Of a DNA stretch of 64,000 bases, positions 50,375-62,279 are shown piece after piece; position 1 is the stretch's first letter, and each line of letters begins with the position of its first letter. A program made the position numbers and the translations under genes. Source of the DNA: Cordylochernes scorpioides (Eukaryota > Arthropoda > Arachnida > Pseudoscorpiones > Chernetidae). The DNA is taken from the NCBI GenBank assembly GCA_030710605.1, contig CP092879.1, positions 46,804,374 to 46,868,373 of the forward strand. Reading direction: 5' to 3'. The notes beneath the pieces were generated by a model. The model was not told where the DNA came from, searched no databases, and saw only the letters and a list, made by a program, of their open reading frames with translations.

Positions 50375-51715
50375 TAGGCATCGCCTATTTACATATAAAT
50401 GCTTTTACATATAGGCATCACCTATTTACAGCTAAAAGTGTTTACATATAGGCATCACCTATTTACAGCTAAAAGTGTTTACATATAGGCATCACCTATT
50501 TACAGCTAAAAGTGTTTACATATAGGCATCGCCTATTTACAGCTAAAAGTGTTTACATATAGGCATCACCTACTATTTACAGCTAAAAGTGTTTACATAT
50601 AGGCATCCCCTATTTACAGTTAAAAGTGTTTTACATATAGGCATTGCCTATTTACAGCTAAAAGTGTTTACATATAGGCATCGCCTATTTACAGCTAAAA
50701 GTGTTTACATATAGGCATCGCCTATTTACAGTTAAAAGTGTTTACATATAGGCATCTCCTATTTACAGCTAAAAGTGTTTACATATAGGCATCACCTATT
50801 TACAGCTAAAAGTGTTTACATATAGGCATCACCTATTTACAGCTAAAAGTGTTTACATATAGGCATCACCTATTACAGCTAAAAGTGTTTACATATAGGC
50901 ATCACCTATTTACAGCTAAAAGTGTTTACATATAGGCATCACCTATTTACAGCTAAAAGTGTTTACATATAGGCATCACCTATTTACAGCTAAAAGTGTT
51001 TACATATAGGCATCACCTATTTACAGCTAAAAGTGTTTACATATAGGCATCACCTATTTACAGCTAAAAGTGTTTACATATAGACATCACCTATTTACAG
51101 CTAAAAGTGTTTACATATAGGCATCACCTATTTACAGCTAAAAGTGTTTACATATAGGCATCACCTATTTACAGCTAAAAGTGTTTACATATAGGCATCA
51201 CCTATTTACAGCTAAAAGTGTTTACATATAGGCATCACCTATTTACAGCTAAAAGTGTTTACATATAGGCATCACCTATTTACAGCTAAAAGTGTTTACA
51301 TATAGGCATCACCTATTTACAGCTAAAAGTGTTTACATATAGGCATCACCTATTTACAGCTAAAAGTGTTTACATATAGGCATCACCTATTTACAGCTAA
51401 AAGTGTTTACATATAGGCATCACCTATTTACAGCTAAAAGTGTTTACATATAGGCATCACCTATTTACAGCTAAAAGTGTTTACATATAAGCATCACCTA
51501 TTTACAGCTAAAAGTGTTTACATATAGGCATCACCTATTTACAGCTAAAAGTGTTTACATATAGGCATCACCTATTTACAGCTAAAAGTGTTTACATATA
51601 GGCATCACCTATTTACAGCTAAAAGTGTTTACATATAGGCATCACCTATTTACAGCTAAAAGTGTTTACATATAGGCATCACCTATTTACAGCTAAAAGT
51701 GTTTACATATAGGCA
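50375..51715 (+). repeat. 37-bp satellite-like tandem array, about 36 units
   Basis: Unit CATATAGGCATCACCTATTT plus ACAGCTAAAAGTGTTTA. Units from about 50890 to 51680 are almost identical; the first ones vary (TCGCC, TCCCC, TTGCC) and the last ends TTGCC. Many flank variants keep ATAGGC...GCCTAT, a small inverted repeat. Confidence 0.95.
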
Positions 51716-51896
51716 TTGCCTATTTATATATAAAAAAGAGAGAGAGAAAGATGGTAAACCACAACTGAATAAGTAAATCCAAGTAGGAATTGCTGTCACC
51801 ACAGTTGTTGTCACAGACAGTTGTGTTGATGAGGAGGTTGTTGCGAGAGCTGACAGGAAATGTTGGCTCCGTGACAATTGAACTGATTAGTTTGAT

Positions 51897-52246
51897 GTCA
51901 GTTCTCTGTGCTCCTGGAGCTGTGGGAACTTTTGTTCATTCCTGTGTAGCAGTTTGATGTCAGTTCTCTGTGCTCCTGGAGCTGTGGGAACTTTTGTTCA
52001 TTCCTGTGTAGCAGTTTGATGTCAGTTCTCTGTGCTCCTGGAGCTGTGGGAACTTTTGTTCATTCCTGTGTAGCAGTTTGATGTCAATTCTCTGTGCTCC
52101 TGGAGCTGTGGGAACTTTTGTTCATTCCTGTATAGCAGTTTGATCTCAGTTCTCTGTGCTCCTGGAGCTGTGGGAACTTTTGTTCATTCCTGTATAGCAG
52201 TTTGATATCAGTTCTCTGTGCTCCTGGAGCTGTGTAGCAGTTGGAT
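51897..52246 (+). repeat. 62-bp tandem repeat, 6 units
   Basis: Same unit as the array at 176-398, but with six GTGCTCCTGGAGC cores. The two extra units mean gain here or loss in the left copy after the duplication. Confidence 0.9.
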
Positions 52247-52561
52247 GGCAGTTGTGTGCTGTTGATGATATATCTTTTGCCTGTAGCATTATTTATACCA
52301 ATTTAGTGTTATTGCCCTGTGTTACTAATCTATAATCCAAATTGTACCCCTCACCAACTCTCTATTTTATAGGTACAGAAATAAAAGAATGGATTATTTA
52401 TGTTTTTCAGAAGGGAAATAATTCCGTCTTCTCGCGTGTGAATAATATTTTGGTGCGACATTCCAACAATTTGAAAAAATAGTACAAATGTGATATTGTA
52501 CTGGGATAAGGTGCATAAATTATGAAAAAGGGGCACGCCTTATCGTACAACTAAAAAGTTG

Positions 52562-52776
52562 CAGAACCCTGTTAGGGCTCCTAACCCAGGGATACAGGAT
52601 GAGCAGCGTTTGTACTCCATGTTAGGAGCGGCTGCACATGGCGTCTGTTCCTCATGTCAGAGGCGGCCATTTATTTTGGAGCTAAGTCGGCCTGCCACTG
52701 AGTAGTGCTCCCAGTCTTAATGACAAAGGCAGACACATTCTACTTCACCCAGTGTGGAGATAAGAAGAGAAGAAGA
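52562..52776 (-). mobile_element. LINE-tail-sharing short retroelement (family A)
   Basis: Paralogue of 720-930 (sense strand +), with the complete GCGGCTGCACATGGCGTCTG that the left copy has lost in part. Confidence 0.72.
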
Positions 52777-53382
52777 AGTTGAAGAGATGCCCTTTTTTCA
52801 TAATTCCAACAATTTTTTCCTGGATGGCTGTTAAGAGATTGCCGAGAGGGACCCTGAGGTGTGAGGGTCAAGGGTCCATTGGCCTTGGTCAAGAAGGACC
52901 TCCAGGGAGGGGCCACATAGCTGTGGGAGTTAGTGTGGGAGGTGACCTCCAACCCACCGATTGGATCTTATCACAGGCAGGATGAAATTTGTTTTTGTTG
53001 TCAAACTCTGGGAAGCTTTTTTTTTTGTGGATTATAGGATATCTTCAGTGGACAGACAGGGCATTGATCCTCTAGTCTACAACGATAAGATTAGATTGGT
53101 GGATGATGTCTAAGTCCATATGTTTCATATTTTGGTTATTGTTGTTGTCTCTTTGAGAAAAAATGGATGTGTGGGGTGTGTGTGTGTGTTGATGTGGCTT
53201 GTGGATTAACCGCTGATAAAATGAATTTATTCAAATTATTAAAAAGGCATCTCCTTATCGTGCAACTGAAATTTGCAAATGGCTTGCACCATCTATCGGA
53301 ATAAATATCAACTATTCTCGTTGATTTTTTAATTATTCCAGAATTGGCCAAATACCCATTCTTGATTAATCAAGAAAAGCTA

Positions 53383-53424
53383 ACCACGGATGCGTTTCAG
53401 GCTGTTGGCCCTCATCAGCGTGGT
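53383..53424 (-). ncRNA. Hammerhead ribozyme paralogue with two damaging changes
   Basis: The duplicate of 1502-1543 keeps CTGATGA, GAAA and the ACCACG/CGTGGT stem I. On the minus strand two C-to-T or G-to-A changes alter it: stem II now ends GCCT, making the pair next to the core a G-U wobble, and stem III reads ACGCAT, no longer self-complementary. Both are CpG-type transitions, so this copy is probably weak or inactive. Confidence 0.65.
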
Positions 53425-53813
53425 GCAAGCTGTACCTTAACGACCAAAAAACAGGTCATTCAGGCATCCTGAAAAATCATCAAACGGGTAGTTAAGGCCA
53501 GAATTGCGTGAGACCGCAGCACAATGTGAAAAATTAATTTATTTAAAGCCTGAAATAAAGAGAGGAAAGAAATAATGGCTGCTGGAAGAAAACGCTTGTT
53601 GTTTGAACAGCGTGCATGCCATGAGTCCCTGATGCCACGTGCTTGCGATGCATGCGGGCTGAGTTGTTCTCTAAACTCGTGCACTGGCTGAGGCATGGTG
53701 TGGCCCCCCACAGGTGTTTCAATACACCACTGATTCTTGCACACTCCACTCGAAAAATATTTTTCGATTTAACACATTTTAACTTATACTACAATATAAT
53801 GCGGCTCATGATT

Positions 53814-53945
53814 GTAGAAGGACATTTGAAAATTATCCCGCATGTGTTTCTTTTGAATGAAAAATTGAAATTATTTCTCCTTAAATAATTCTGATTTTTC
53901 GTTCTAAAGAAACACATGCGGGATAATTTTCACATGTCGTTCTAC
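53814..53945. mobile_element. Foldback element (paralogue of 1923-2062)
   Basis: Same arms ending in CCCGCATGTGTTTC / GAAACACATGCGGG, with several substitutions in the right arm. Confidence 0.7.
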
Positions 53946-53964
53946 ATTTTAACTTGTTCAGATT

Positions 53965-54100
53965 GTAAGTGCAAAGTCAAACTGCTTTTCACATGTGTAG
54001 ACATGTGGTACGCTTACAGTAAAAGCACTCGCTAACTACCCACCATGATTATCATGGCCTGTACCAGATGTACTAGGGATAAGCAAAAAAAAAAAAAAAA
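53965..54100 (+). mobile_element. tRNA-derived SINE, 3' fragment (paralogue)
   Basis: Same fragment as 2079-2208 in the duplicated block, ending in a longer A-run. Confidence 0.75.
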
Positions 54101-54444
54101 ACTTGTTCAGATTAGAAAGTTTTTCATCTTGAATCGAATAAAAATCCTTTCCTCACATGTCTATATGAAGCCCAAACACTAAGGGGGAAGATTTGGAATT
54201 TCACAAGCAACTTCACATGCTACCTCAACTACGAACCTGAAACTGAAAACTTTCACAATGTAAAAGCTATGATAGATTGGCATGGCAGATAGTTAGCATA
54301 GTGCATTCATGTAACTTAAACGGCACTCTGACATAAGTGCAAATTCCATAAGTCTCCATGATGGGGAGTTGCTGTCGTTGGTTGGCTATCCACCACATGA
54401 TAGTCACACTTTGTCCACCCAAGATTACTCTACCAAGATTATAA

Positions 54445-54685
54445 ACAAAAGTAATAAGACCAAATACAAATAAATAAATAGTGTGTGGGGTTTTGGTAAC
54501 AGCGTTGTTACCATCTTCATTACCATTTTATTTACCATTATTATTACCATTCAGCACTTTTGTCTGAAGATGGTAACAACACTGTTACCGAACTGTTACC
54601 GAAACGTCACACACTATTTATTTATTTGTATTTGGTCTTATTACCTTGTGTTTATAATCTATAATCCAAATTGTGCCTTATCATC
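54445..54685. mobile_element. Palindromic foldback element, subfamily A (paralogue)
   Basis: Same insertion as 2540-2787, so it predates the duplication. It retains CTGAAGA and GAAACGTC; the stem region carries a small internal duplication of CTGTTACCGAA. Confidence 0.85.
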
Positions 54686-55408
54686 TCTACCAAGATTTTA
54701 AATTTAATCTATTAATTTAGTCTCCATGACCACTTGTATAATCATATACAATGTGAGAATAATAAAAAAAATAAAATAATAATAATAAGTGCAAATTAAA
54801 ACTTTCTTTTAAAATGTGTAGATATGTGATGCTCCCCAACACACCGTTAAAAGCAGTTGTGCTAACTATCCGTCATGATTATCATAGCTTGTACATTGTA
54901 AAAAAGTTTTATTTTTCAGGTTCTGGTTTGTAATTGAGGCAGCTTGTGAAGTTGCTTGTGAAATTCCAAATCTTCCCCTAGTGTTCATGTTTCATATTGA
55001 CATATGAGGAAGGGATTTTTATTTGATTCAACACGAAAAAACTTTCGAATTTGAACAAGTTAAAATTTGTTCAATCGAAAGATATTTATATAGAATTTTC
55101 AATAAACCTCTTGTAAGATTTAAGAATGATTTTTACCATTTAAAAATACATTTCTTTTTGACAGGATAGCTGAAAAGGTCTAATCTGTCAGATTCCAGGT
55201 GTGTGATTGGAACCAGTGAAAATTTTAAACAATGGTGTAGAGGGCTATGCACACACTCATAGGTTCTATAAAAAATACAAATTGAATGAGTGCCAAGATG
55301 GACCCACCTTATAGGAAATGACCTTGGGAATCTCTGGTCACTCCTTTCTTAAGAAATGTTTTTCACAGAATTAGCTCATGTGGTTGTATGGGGAGATTTG
55401 ACAACCAT

Positions 55409-55682
55409 CATGACAGGGTGAAGTTGTCTGCCTTTGTCATTAAGACTGGGAGCACTACTCAGTTGCAGGCTGACTTAGCTCCAAAAGAAATGTCCGCCTC
55501 TGACATGAGGAACAGACATGTGCAGCCACTCCTAACATGGAGTACAGACTCATCCTGTATTCCTGGAATAGGAACCCTTACAGGGTACTATCAGCAGGGC
55601 CAGCTGAGCCCAGGTTTTTTAGCAAGCTTGTTACTGCTTCCCCTCCTCCTTTTCCATTCAGGCTTGGGACCGGCAAAGGCTC
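55409..55682 (+). mobile_element. LINE-tail-sharing short retroelement (family A)
   Basis: Paralogue of 3507-3781: CATCATGACAGGGTGAAGTT ... GGCTTGGGACCGGCAAAGGC. Confidence 0.72.
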
Positions 55683-55811
55683 GAGTGGTATATTCCCTGA
55701 ACTATAGAATCATCCCACCTGTCTGGTAGTGCTACAAAATATAAATATAAAAAAATTAATGATCTGTACATAAAATATATTAAATACTTTGCTACAATAT
55801 CAACATCACCT

Positions 55812-55945
55812 GGTAATAAGACCAAATCCAAATAAATAAATGTGTGTGACATTTCGGTAACAGCATTGTTACCATCTTCAGACATGATGAATGAATCTAT
55901 AATCCAATATGTTCATAATCTATAATCCAAATTGTGCCTTATCAT
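55812..55945. mobile_element. Foldback element, subfamily A, half copy (paralogue)
   Basis: Paralogue of 3910-4045. Confidence 0.7.
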
Positions 55946-56461
55946 CAACATCACCTTTGTTACCAAATCACTATCCTGATAAACAGGGAAAAAATTACTC
56001 TCAACTTCAAATCTGTGATCACAGTTTTGATAATTTTAGACACCACCTTGTATTCTATACGGTCTTCCAATTTTTCCTGGCAATTAGGTATTGCACCAAG
56101 TCTGCCAGCTGACCTGCCCTTGACCTACTAATACCACATAAGGTCCATGGGAATCTCAGGTCTCCGGCCGTCAAGGACCCATAGCACATGTCCTGGACAC
56201 ACAATGCCATCACCTAATAAAGTAATTTAAACCTTTTTTTTTTTCCTATAGAGATTTCTCCATGGTCTTTGTAGGATTCACAGATGAAAAATCTCTTTAG
56301 GCAAGATTAATATAAGTGTGCAAATCTATTTTTTTCTCATTTCTACAATTTAATTCCTCGATTTATATTCATAAATAGTTAAAATTAACTTAGTTTTCCT
56401 GGAGCATACAACAGAAGTTGCTAGCTACCCAAATTTATTAATATACACATTATTAATCAAA

Positions 56462-56562
56462 TATAAACACAAGGTAATAAGACCAAATCCAAATAAATAA
56501 AGAGTGTGTGACGTTTCGGTAACAGCGTTGTTACCATCTTCAGACAAAACTTTTGTCTTATA
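56462..56562. mobile_element. Foldback element, subfamily A, half copy
   Basis: ATAAACACAAGGTAATAAGA, GTGTGTGACGTTTCGGTAAC and TTACCATCTTCAGACAAAAC; right half missing. It lies next to the Helitron at 56572. Confidence 0.75.
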
Positions 56563-56571
56563 TATTTATTA

Positions 56572-58190
56572 CTAGCCAAATGACCCGGGCAACGCCCGTG
56601 TTTTACCCGATTAAATGTTTTGATTCAAATACTATTTGTTACAATTATAAATTGGCGCCTTAAATAAATGCATATGTTAGTTAATAACTATAGCCTATGT
56701 GCTTTATCTGTCTATGTACTGTTGGCTTCCGTAGGCGTCTCTTACTGGGAAAAAGAAAGAGAGGATTCCATTTAGTTATTAACTAATACAGTCGAACCTC
56801 TTTAATTCAACACCCCAAGGGATCAGAGCTTTCGGTTGAATTAAAGGAAGTGTTGAATTAAGGTTATATGATTAGGTAATCATCTAACTCGCTAAAATAA
56901 TATTTTTTTTAAATAGCTTTGTAATATAAATTAATGATATTAATTGAAAGCATTGTGTGTTTTTATATTATTTTCATGATTAACTTTTAGTATCAGTGAC
57001 AAAATGGCATTAATACATATTTTCGAAACATAAATAATTGTAACAAATAAATTTATTGGCAATGTGTTTCTTTTCAGTAATATAATCAAATATTAACTCT
57101 ACAGACATTAAAATATTAAATATAATATATTAAATAATATTTTATTCTAATTGAAAAATATAGCAGTTGAAAGGAAATAAATATGGCAAATATATAAAAA
57201 GAAAATTCTAAAATATTATTTTAAAATAATCATGAAGAGATCTTTTAAAAAATTCCTTTATAGATAACTGTTTTTGCACTGAAATCCTATTCAGGATGTA
57301 TTCCAGATGGCATTTTGCAAAAACATGCATGCCTTTCTTCCTCTGAAATGTCTTTTAATAAATAAATTTTAATGTATTAAAGGCATCCACTGCTGCTGCA
57401 GGTGTTATTGATTGTGTGTTTAAATCTTTTATAATAACACAGAAATGGAATATTGAAATAAAATGTTATCATAATCATTGTTGGATCATTTTATAAAGAT
57501 TTATTTATTTAAAAAGAAATTATTTATAAATTTAAAAATAGCTAAAATATTTCAATGTTAAAAATAAAAAAATAAAAATTATTATTAGTTAGCGCATGAT
57601 GCCGAAATTCCCGCGTAAAAAAAAACAACAATAACATCCGCGAAATTGCGCAACGGCACTGCAAAGTGAAACTTAAACTAACCAGAAACCAAAAGTGCGC
57701 AGGCGCGATCGTATCGGCGCCCGCCGATGCCGATCGTCGCCGCCCGCCGATGCCGATCGTCGCCGCCGTAATACCGTTTAGCGGTAAAGTTGCATGTAAA
57801 ATAACATTCAACTGTCGAAATTCGAATTTTAAAATGGTCGAACTATCGGAACTGTCGTATTATCGATACTGTCGAATTACGGTTTGTTATTTGATAGGCC
57901 GGAGGTCAGGACATCAGAACATGGTCGAATTATCGCCGAGTGTCGAATTGGGGTGTGTCGAATTAACGAGGTTACACTGTATATGCATTTATTTAAGGAG
58001 CGACCCGCTCCAACACAATAGTTACAAAAACGAAAAAGCGAGTGGGGGGGCATGATGGGGGGGGGGCAAAGGTGGCGTGATCGTAGCCAACCAATAGGAG
58101 AGCGCCATTCCAAAAAAAAAAAAAGCAAACTGTGACAGAGATGAAAAATGAAGAATTAAGATCGCATGACACTCGTAACTGTATATAGAA
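56572..58190 (-). mobile_element. Non-autonomous Helitron split by a Tigger-like element
   Basis: CTAGCCAAATGACCCGGGCA at the left and ACTGTATATAGAA at the right on the + strand, flanks A and T. The Tigger-like element at 56789-57979 splits the ACTAATA/TATGCATTT palindrome. Absent from the left duplicate. Confidence 0.88.
56789..57979. mobile_element. pogo/Tigger-like element, 1.19 kb, with GC-rich core
   Basis: Ends CAGTCGAACCTCTTTAATTC and CGAATTAACGAGGTTACACTG are inverted; TA on both sides (56787-56788, 57980-57981). Most of it is AT-rich, but 57640-57790 is CpG-rich with a repeated GCCGATGCCGATCGTCGCCG block. TCGAATT and its inverse recur in the right part. No transposase frame is visible. 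Confidence 0.85.
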
Positions 58191-58352
58191 TATATTAGGA
58201 TTTGGTCTTATTATCTATAATCCAAATTGTGCCTTATCAATTAATCAAATATAAATCTCCGAAGATAAATAAACTTAACCTCGGAGATTTATATTTGATT
58301 GATCTAATTGATACAGAGGATTATATTTCTGATAATATACACATTATTCAGT

Positions 58353-58497
58353 AAAGAAAATAAGACCTAATCCAAGTAAATTAATAGTGTATGACATTTC
58401 AGTAATAGTGTTGTTACCTAAACGTCACACACAATTAATATATTTGAATTAGGTCTTATTTTTCTTATAGCTATAATTCAAATTGAGCTTTATCACA
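58353..58497. mobile_element. Foldback element, subfamily B, right duplicate only
   Basis: AAAGAAAATAAGACCTAATC ... GAATTAGGTCTTATTTTTCT, end ATAATTCAAATTGAGC. CACATTAT is on both sides; the left duplicate reads straight through CACATTATGCAATGG at about 4563. Confidence 0.82.
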
Positions 58498-58984
58498 TTA
58501 TATGCATTAGTAAATTTATATTCTGTTTTTATAACACATTCTGATATATAACCAATTTCTTAATAATATATTTTAAAAAATAATTCTCTTCACAGAGCAC
58601 TTATAAATCATTTTCATTGTGCATATATTTCCTTTCAAATCGAACAATTTTCTACTGCCCTTACTGCAATTATAAAAATAATGGGAGGCTACTAGAAAAT
58701 TGTTCAATTTGAAAAGAAATATAAATGCTGTAAAAAAAAAAGTAGAGTTTATATTTTCATTAACAGATGAAAAACAAATGCAACTCGTTTAACTTAGAAA
58801 TCACTCCAGATGTGTGTACCATTTTTTTTTTTTTGCTTGCCCTCCTTCCCCTTCCACTTTTTTTTTTTTTTTGTGCTAAAAATTCATATTTCATTACCAA
58901 GCTTCTTCTCCCCCCCCCCACCCTAAAAAAAAAAGCTTGTAAGGCCATCGGTTGTTCAGCACATAACTTGTTACAAGTTCAAAA

Positions 58985-59209
58985 CGCAAGGTAATAAGAT
59001 CAAATTCAAATAAATAAATAGTGTGTGACATTTCGGTAACAGAATTGTTACCATCTTCAGACAAAAGTACTGAATGAGGATATTTTTTTAGTACTTATGT
59101 CTGAAGATGGTAACAACGCTGTTACCGAAACGTCACACACTATTTATTTTTTTGGATTTGGTCTTATTACCTTTTGTTTATAATCTATAATCCAAATTGT
59201 GCCTTATCA
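58985..59209. mobile_element. Foldback element, subfamily A, with 17-bp target duplication
   Basis: CGCAAGGTAATAAGATCAAA ... TTTGGTCTTATTACCTTTTG, end ATAATCCAAATTGTGCCTTA. TTGTTACAAGTTCAAAA flanks it at 58968-58984 and 59210-59226. The left duplicate (about 4912) is empty. Core CTGAAGA, GGTAACA/TGTTACC, GAAACGTC is intact. Confidence 0.92.
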
Positions 59210-59227
59210 TTGTTACAAGTTCAAAAA

Positions 59228-59286
59228 CTGTCCTCTATAGAGAGGTGTCCTCTAGCGCGAGTGTCCTCTCATGAAGGTTCTACTGT
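59228..59286. mobile_element. pogo-like element, right end only
   Basis: CTGTCCTCTATAGAGAGGTG ... GAAGGTTCTACTG. Confidence 0.7.
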
Positions 59287-59464
59287 ATATTGTGCAATAA
59301 ATTAAGAGGGAGCAATCCCTCAAAATATTTGGAGAAAATAATTTTTTTTTCTTTAACAGAATCAGGTACGCTCTTTTTTTTTTTATTTAAATTAAAGATG
59401 GTATTTTGAAAGGGAAATGGTTGGGATATGAAAAAATTGTTTGAGTTAAAGTAAGTGTTGAATT

Positions 59465-59595
59465 GATAAAGCATAATTTGGATTATAGATTATAATAAAA
59501 GAATCCAAATCCTTTTGTCTAATGATGGTGACAATGTTGTTGCCGAAACGTCACACACTAATAAATTATTTAGATTAGGTCTTATTTTCTTTTAT
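59465..59595 (+). mobile_element. Foldback element, subfamily B, with 13-bp target duplication
   Basis: GATAAAGCATAATTTGGATT, then CTTTTGTCTAATGATGGTGA, hairpin and GAAACGTC, ending TAGGTCTTATTTTC. TAAGTGTTGAATT flanks it (59452-59464, 59596-59608); the left duplicate is empty at about 7470. Confidence 0.9.
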
Positions 59596-59919
59596 TAAGT
59601 GTTGAATTTTATAGTAAATTGAGAATTTTACAAGAGGTTATAATGTGTTTATAGAGTAGAAGAACATTTTTGAAACTAGATAAATTTCTCCTCGATAGCA
59701 ACAAGGTTAAGTAAACATGTTTGTGAGTGATGAGGGGCAAGGAACCAGTAAAGTTGGGACAATCTAGTTTGGATAATCAACCAGAATAGTTCAACCAAAA
59801 TAGCACCCAATTCTCTCTAATTAAATGTTATTAATTAAAAACAAGTGTTGACCTCTTCAACTAACATGTTTTTTTTTCCCCTGTCTTCATCGGAGAGCAT
59901 TAAATTACACCCTAATTAC

Positions 59920-60135
59920 AAGGTAATAAGACCAAATCCAAATAAATTAATAGTATGTGACCATTTCGGTAGCCACATTGTTATGATTATCAAACAAAAG
60001 TACTGAATAAAACTATTTTGTTTTGGTTCTGATGATGGTAACAATGTTGTTACTGAAATGTCACACACTATTGATTTATTTGGATTTGGTCTTATTTCCT
60101 TGTAGTTCTAATTGATAATCCAAATTGTAACTTTT
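59920..60135. mobile_element. Foldback element, intermediate subfamily (paralogue)
   Basis: Same insertion as 7798-8030, with the same CTGATGA and GAAAT core. Confidence 0.8.
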
Positions 60136-60309
60136 CATTGCATCCTAATTGTTTATTATGGGATTTGCTTTGGTAAGTTCATAGGATGTTACTAGAGCTG
60201 ATATAAATTATGGTTCAATGTACCTTATAAACTTTTTTGTTGTTGTTTTAACACTATGATGAGGTTTGTGGTTGAAACCCATAGCAGTACAACCTAATTC
60301 AACCAATTA

Positions 60310-60690
60310 CACTGATAGACAAAACTTAAGGATAATCAACCAGAATAGTTCAACCAAAATAGCACCCAATTCTCTCTAATTAAATGTTATTAATTAAAAA
60401 CAAGTGTTGACCTCTTCAACTAACATGTTTTTTTTTCCCCTGGCTTCATCGGAGAGCATTGGATAATCAACCAGAATAGTTCAACCAAAATAGCACCCAA
60501 TTCTCTCTAATTAAATGTTATTAATTAAAAACAAGTGTTGACCTCTTCAACTAACATGTTTTTTTTTTCCCCTGGCTTCATCGGAGAGCATTGTACCTTA
60601 TAGCATATATATATCGGGATTCAGAAAATAACTCTGAGAGATATATATATGCTATAAGGTACAACTTCCTTAAGTTTTGTTTATCAGTGT
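60310..60690. mobile_element. TIR element carrying two copies of neighbouring DNA
   Basis: Ends CACTGATAGACAAAACTTAA and TTAAGTTTTGTTTATCAGTG are inverted. Inside are two tandem 131-bp copies (60330-60460 and 60461-60592) of the host segment at about 59774-59903, then GTACCTTATAGCATATATAT. The left duplicate reads CAACCAATTATAGAAGC at about 8195, the empty TA site. Confidence 0.85.
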
Positions 60691-60831
60691 TATAGAAGCA
60701 GTTTGGTAGATTAAGTTGGCAAAACCCTTGGAGGGTTCACCACTGATTAACTCCAGATATTTTTTCATGGCAATAAGAGCCGTAGGAAGTTTATTTTGTA
60801 TATAAAAAAAGTAATATTTGTGTTTTATATA

Positions 60832-61374
60832 CAGTAAAACATGCTTGTAAAGGACACTTAATTGCAGAGCCAAAGTGTCCTTTAGGGAGAGGTGTCCTCT
60901 TACCGGAGAGTTGCTAAATTTTAAAAATGGTCTCTCTTCTTCTTCTTTCTTATCTCCACTCAATCATATCAGGGTATCAAGTTGTGACCCTTGATGGTGT
61001 CTGCTTTACAACCATCATGACTGGGTGATATAGAATGCATCTGCCTTTGTCATTAAGACTGGGAGCACTACTCAGTGGCAGGCCGACTTAGATCCAAAAG
61101 AAATGCCGCCTCTGACATGAGGAACAGAGGCTATGTACAGCCACTCCTAAAATGGATTACAAATGCTGCTCATCCTGTATCCCTGGATTAGGAGCCCTTA
61201 CAGGGTACTATCAGCCGGGCCAGCTGAACCCAGGTTTTTTAGCGAGCTTGTTACTGCTACCCCTCTTCCTTTTTCATCTGGGCTTGGGACCAGCAAAGGC
61301 GGAGTAAAAATGGTAATATTGCAAATGAAAACTGTCCTTTGTGGAGAGGTGTCCGCTAAAGGGAGGTTCTACTG
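60832..61374. mobile_element. pogo-like element split by a family-A retroelement (paralogue)
   Basis: Same nested arrangement as 8345-8887, with the retroelement at about 60930-61304. Confidence 0.85.
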
Positions 61375-61623
61375 TATCTTGATTGAATATTTTGGATTCA
61401 CAAATAGGAAAAAAACCTTTCTACACAGGGTCAGCCAATTTTTGTGTTACTTGAGGCTGACTTATTATTTGTGGTGTGGCTTGCTTCAGGCAGTAGATAC
61501 AAATGGGGCTAACAGTCTCTAGAAAAAACACAACAAGAATAATTGAGGCTCATGTTGTAATATATTGTGTTGGCCTACTAGGATGTAAAGCTATGCCTTC
61601 TCACACACACCTGGCGTTGCAAC
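61275..61623 (+). repeat. Left arm of inverted repeat (right duplicate)
   Basis: Paralogue of 8788-9136. Confidence 0.85.
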
Positions 61624-61985
61624 ATGGCTTGTTCTGCCTTATCTCAGCACGGCATCTCTACATATCATTATCCCTGGTTGGAAGCTAGAGCACAGTTTCT
61701 CTGTGTTTGTCCCAACACATTTAACCTACTAATCTCTGAAATTTACACCTAATATTTATACACCCATGGGCAAAACTGGCTTATTAAAGATTATTAAAGT
61801 CTTTGATGTTGCTGGCCTTCTATTTTTTGAAGGAGACAGAGGCAAGTTCACACTTGGTTATCATGTGTGTCTTCAATAAAAGTCACTGTGTATCAAATAT
61901 CTTTCAGAGTTATTGTCTGAATCCCAATATACATGCTAAAAGGTACAACTTCCATAAGTTTTGTTCTAAAGTGTATATATATATA

Positions 61986-62160
61986 CATTTGAACCTCCCT
62001 GTAAAGGACACCTAATTGCAGAGCCAAAGTGTCCTTTAGGGAGAGGTGTCCTCTTACCGGAGAGTTACTAAATAGTAAAAAAGGTAATTTTGCAAATGGA
62101 AACTGTCCTTTGTAGAGAGGTGTTCTCTAGTTTGAGTGTCCTCTCATGGAGGTTCTACTG
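61986..62160. mobile_element. pogo-like element (paralogue)
   Basis: Same insertion as 9499-9674; left end changed to CATTTGAACCTCC. Confidence 0.82.
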
Positions 62161-62279
62161 TATATAGTTTTTAAAACTGTGTGTGCTAGACCTACAGAAT
62201 ACTTCCTCAGTAGATATGTCTGCTTGGAAATGTAAAGATAATAAAAAGTCTGCTTACAGATTCATAGTTTATGTACAAG

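Noticed and set aside
50375-51715. 37-bp array with conserved unit considered as a CRISPR array
   Set aside because: The units adjoin directly with no variable spacers, and the context is eukaryotic; it is a tandem satellite.
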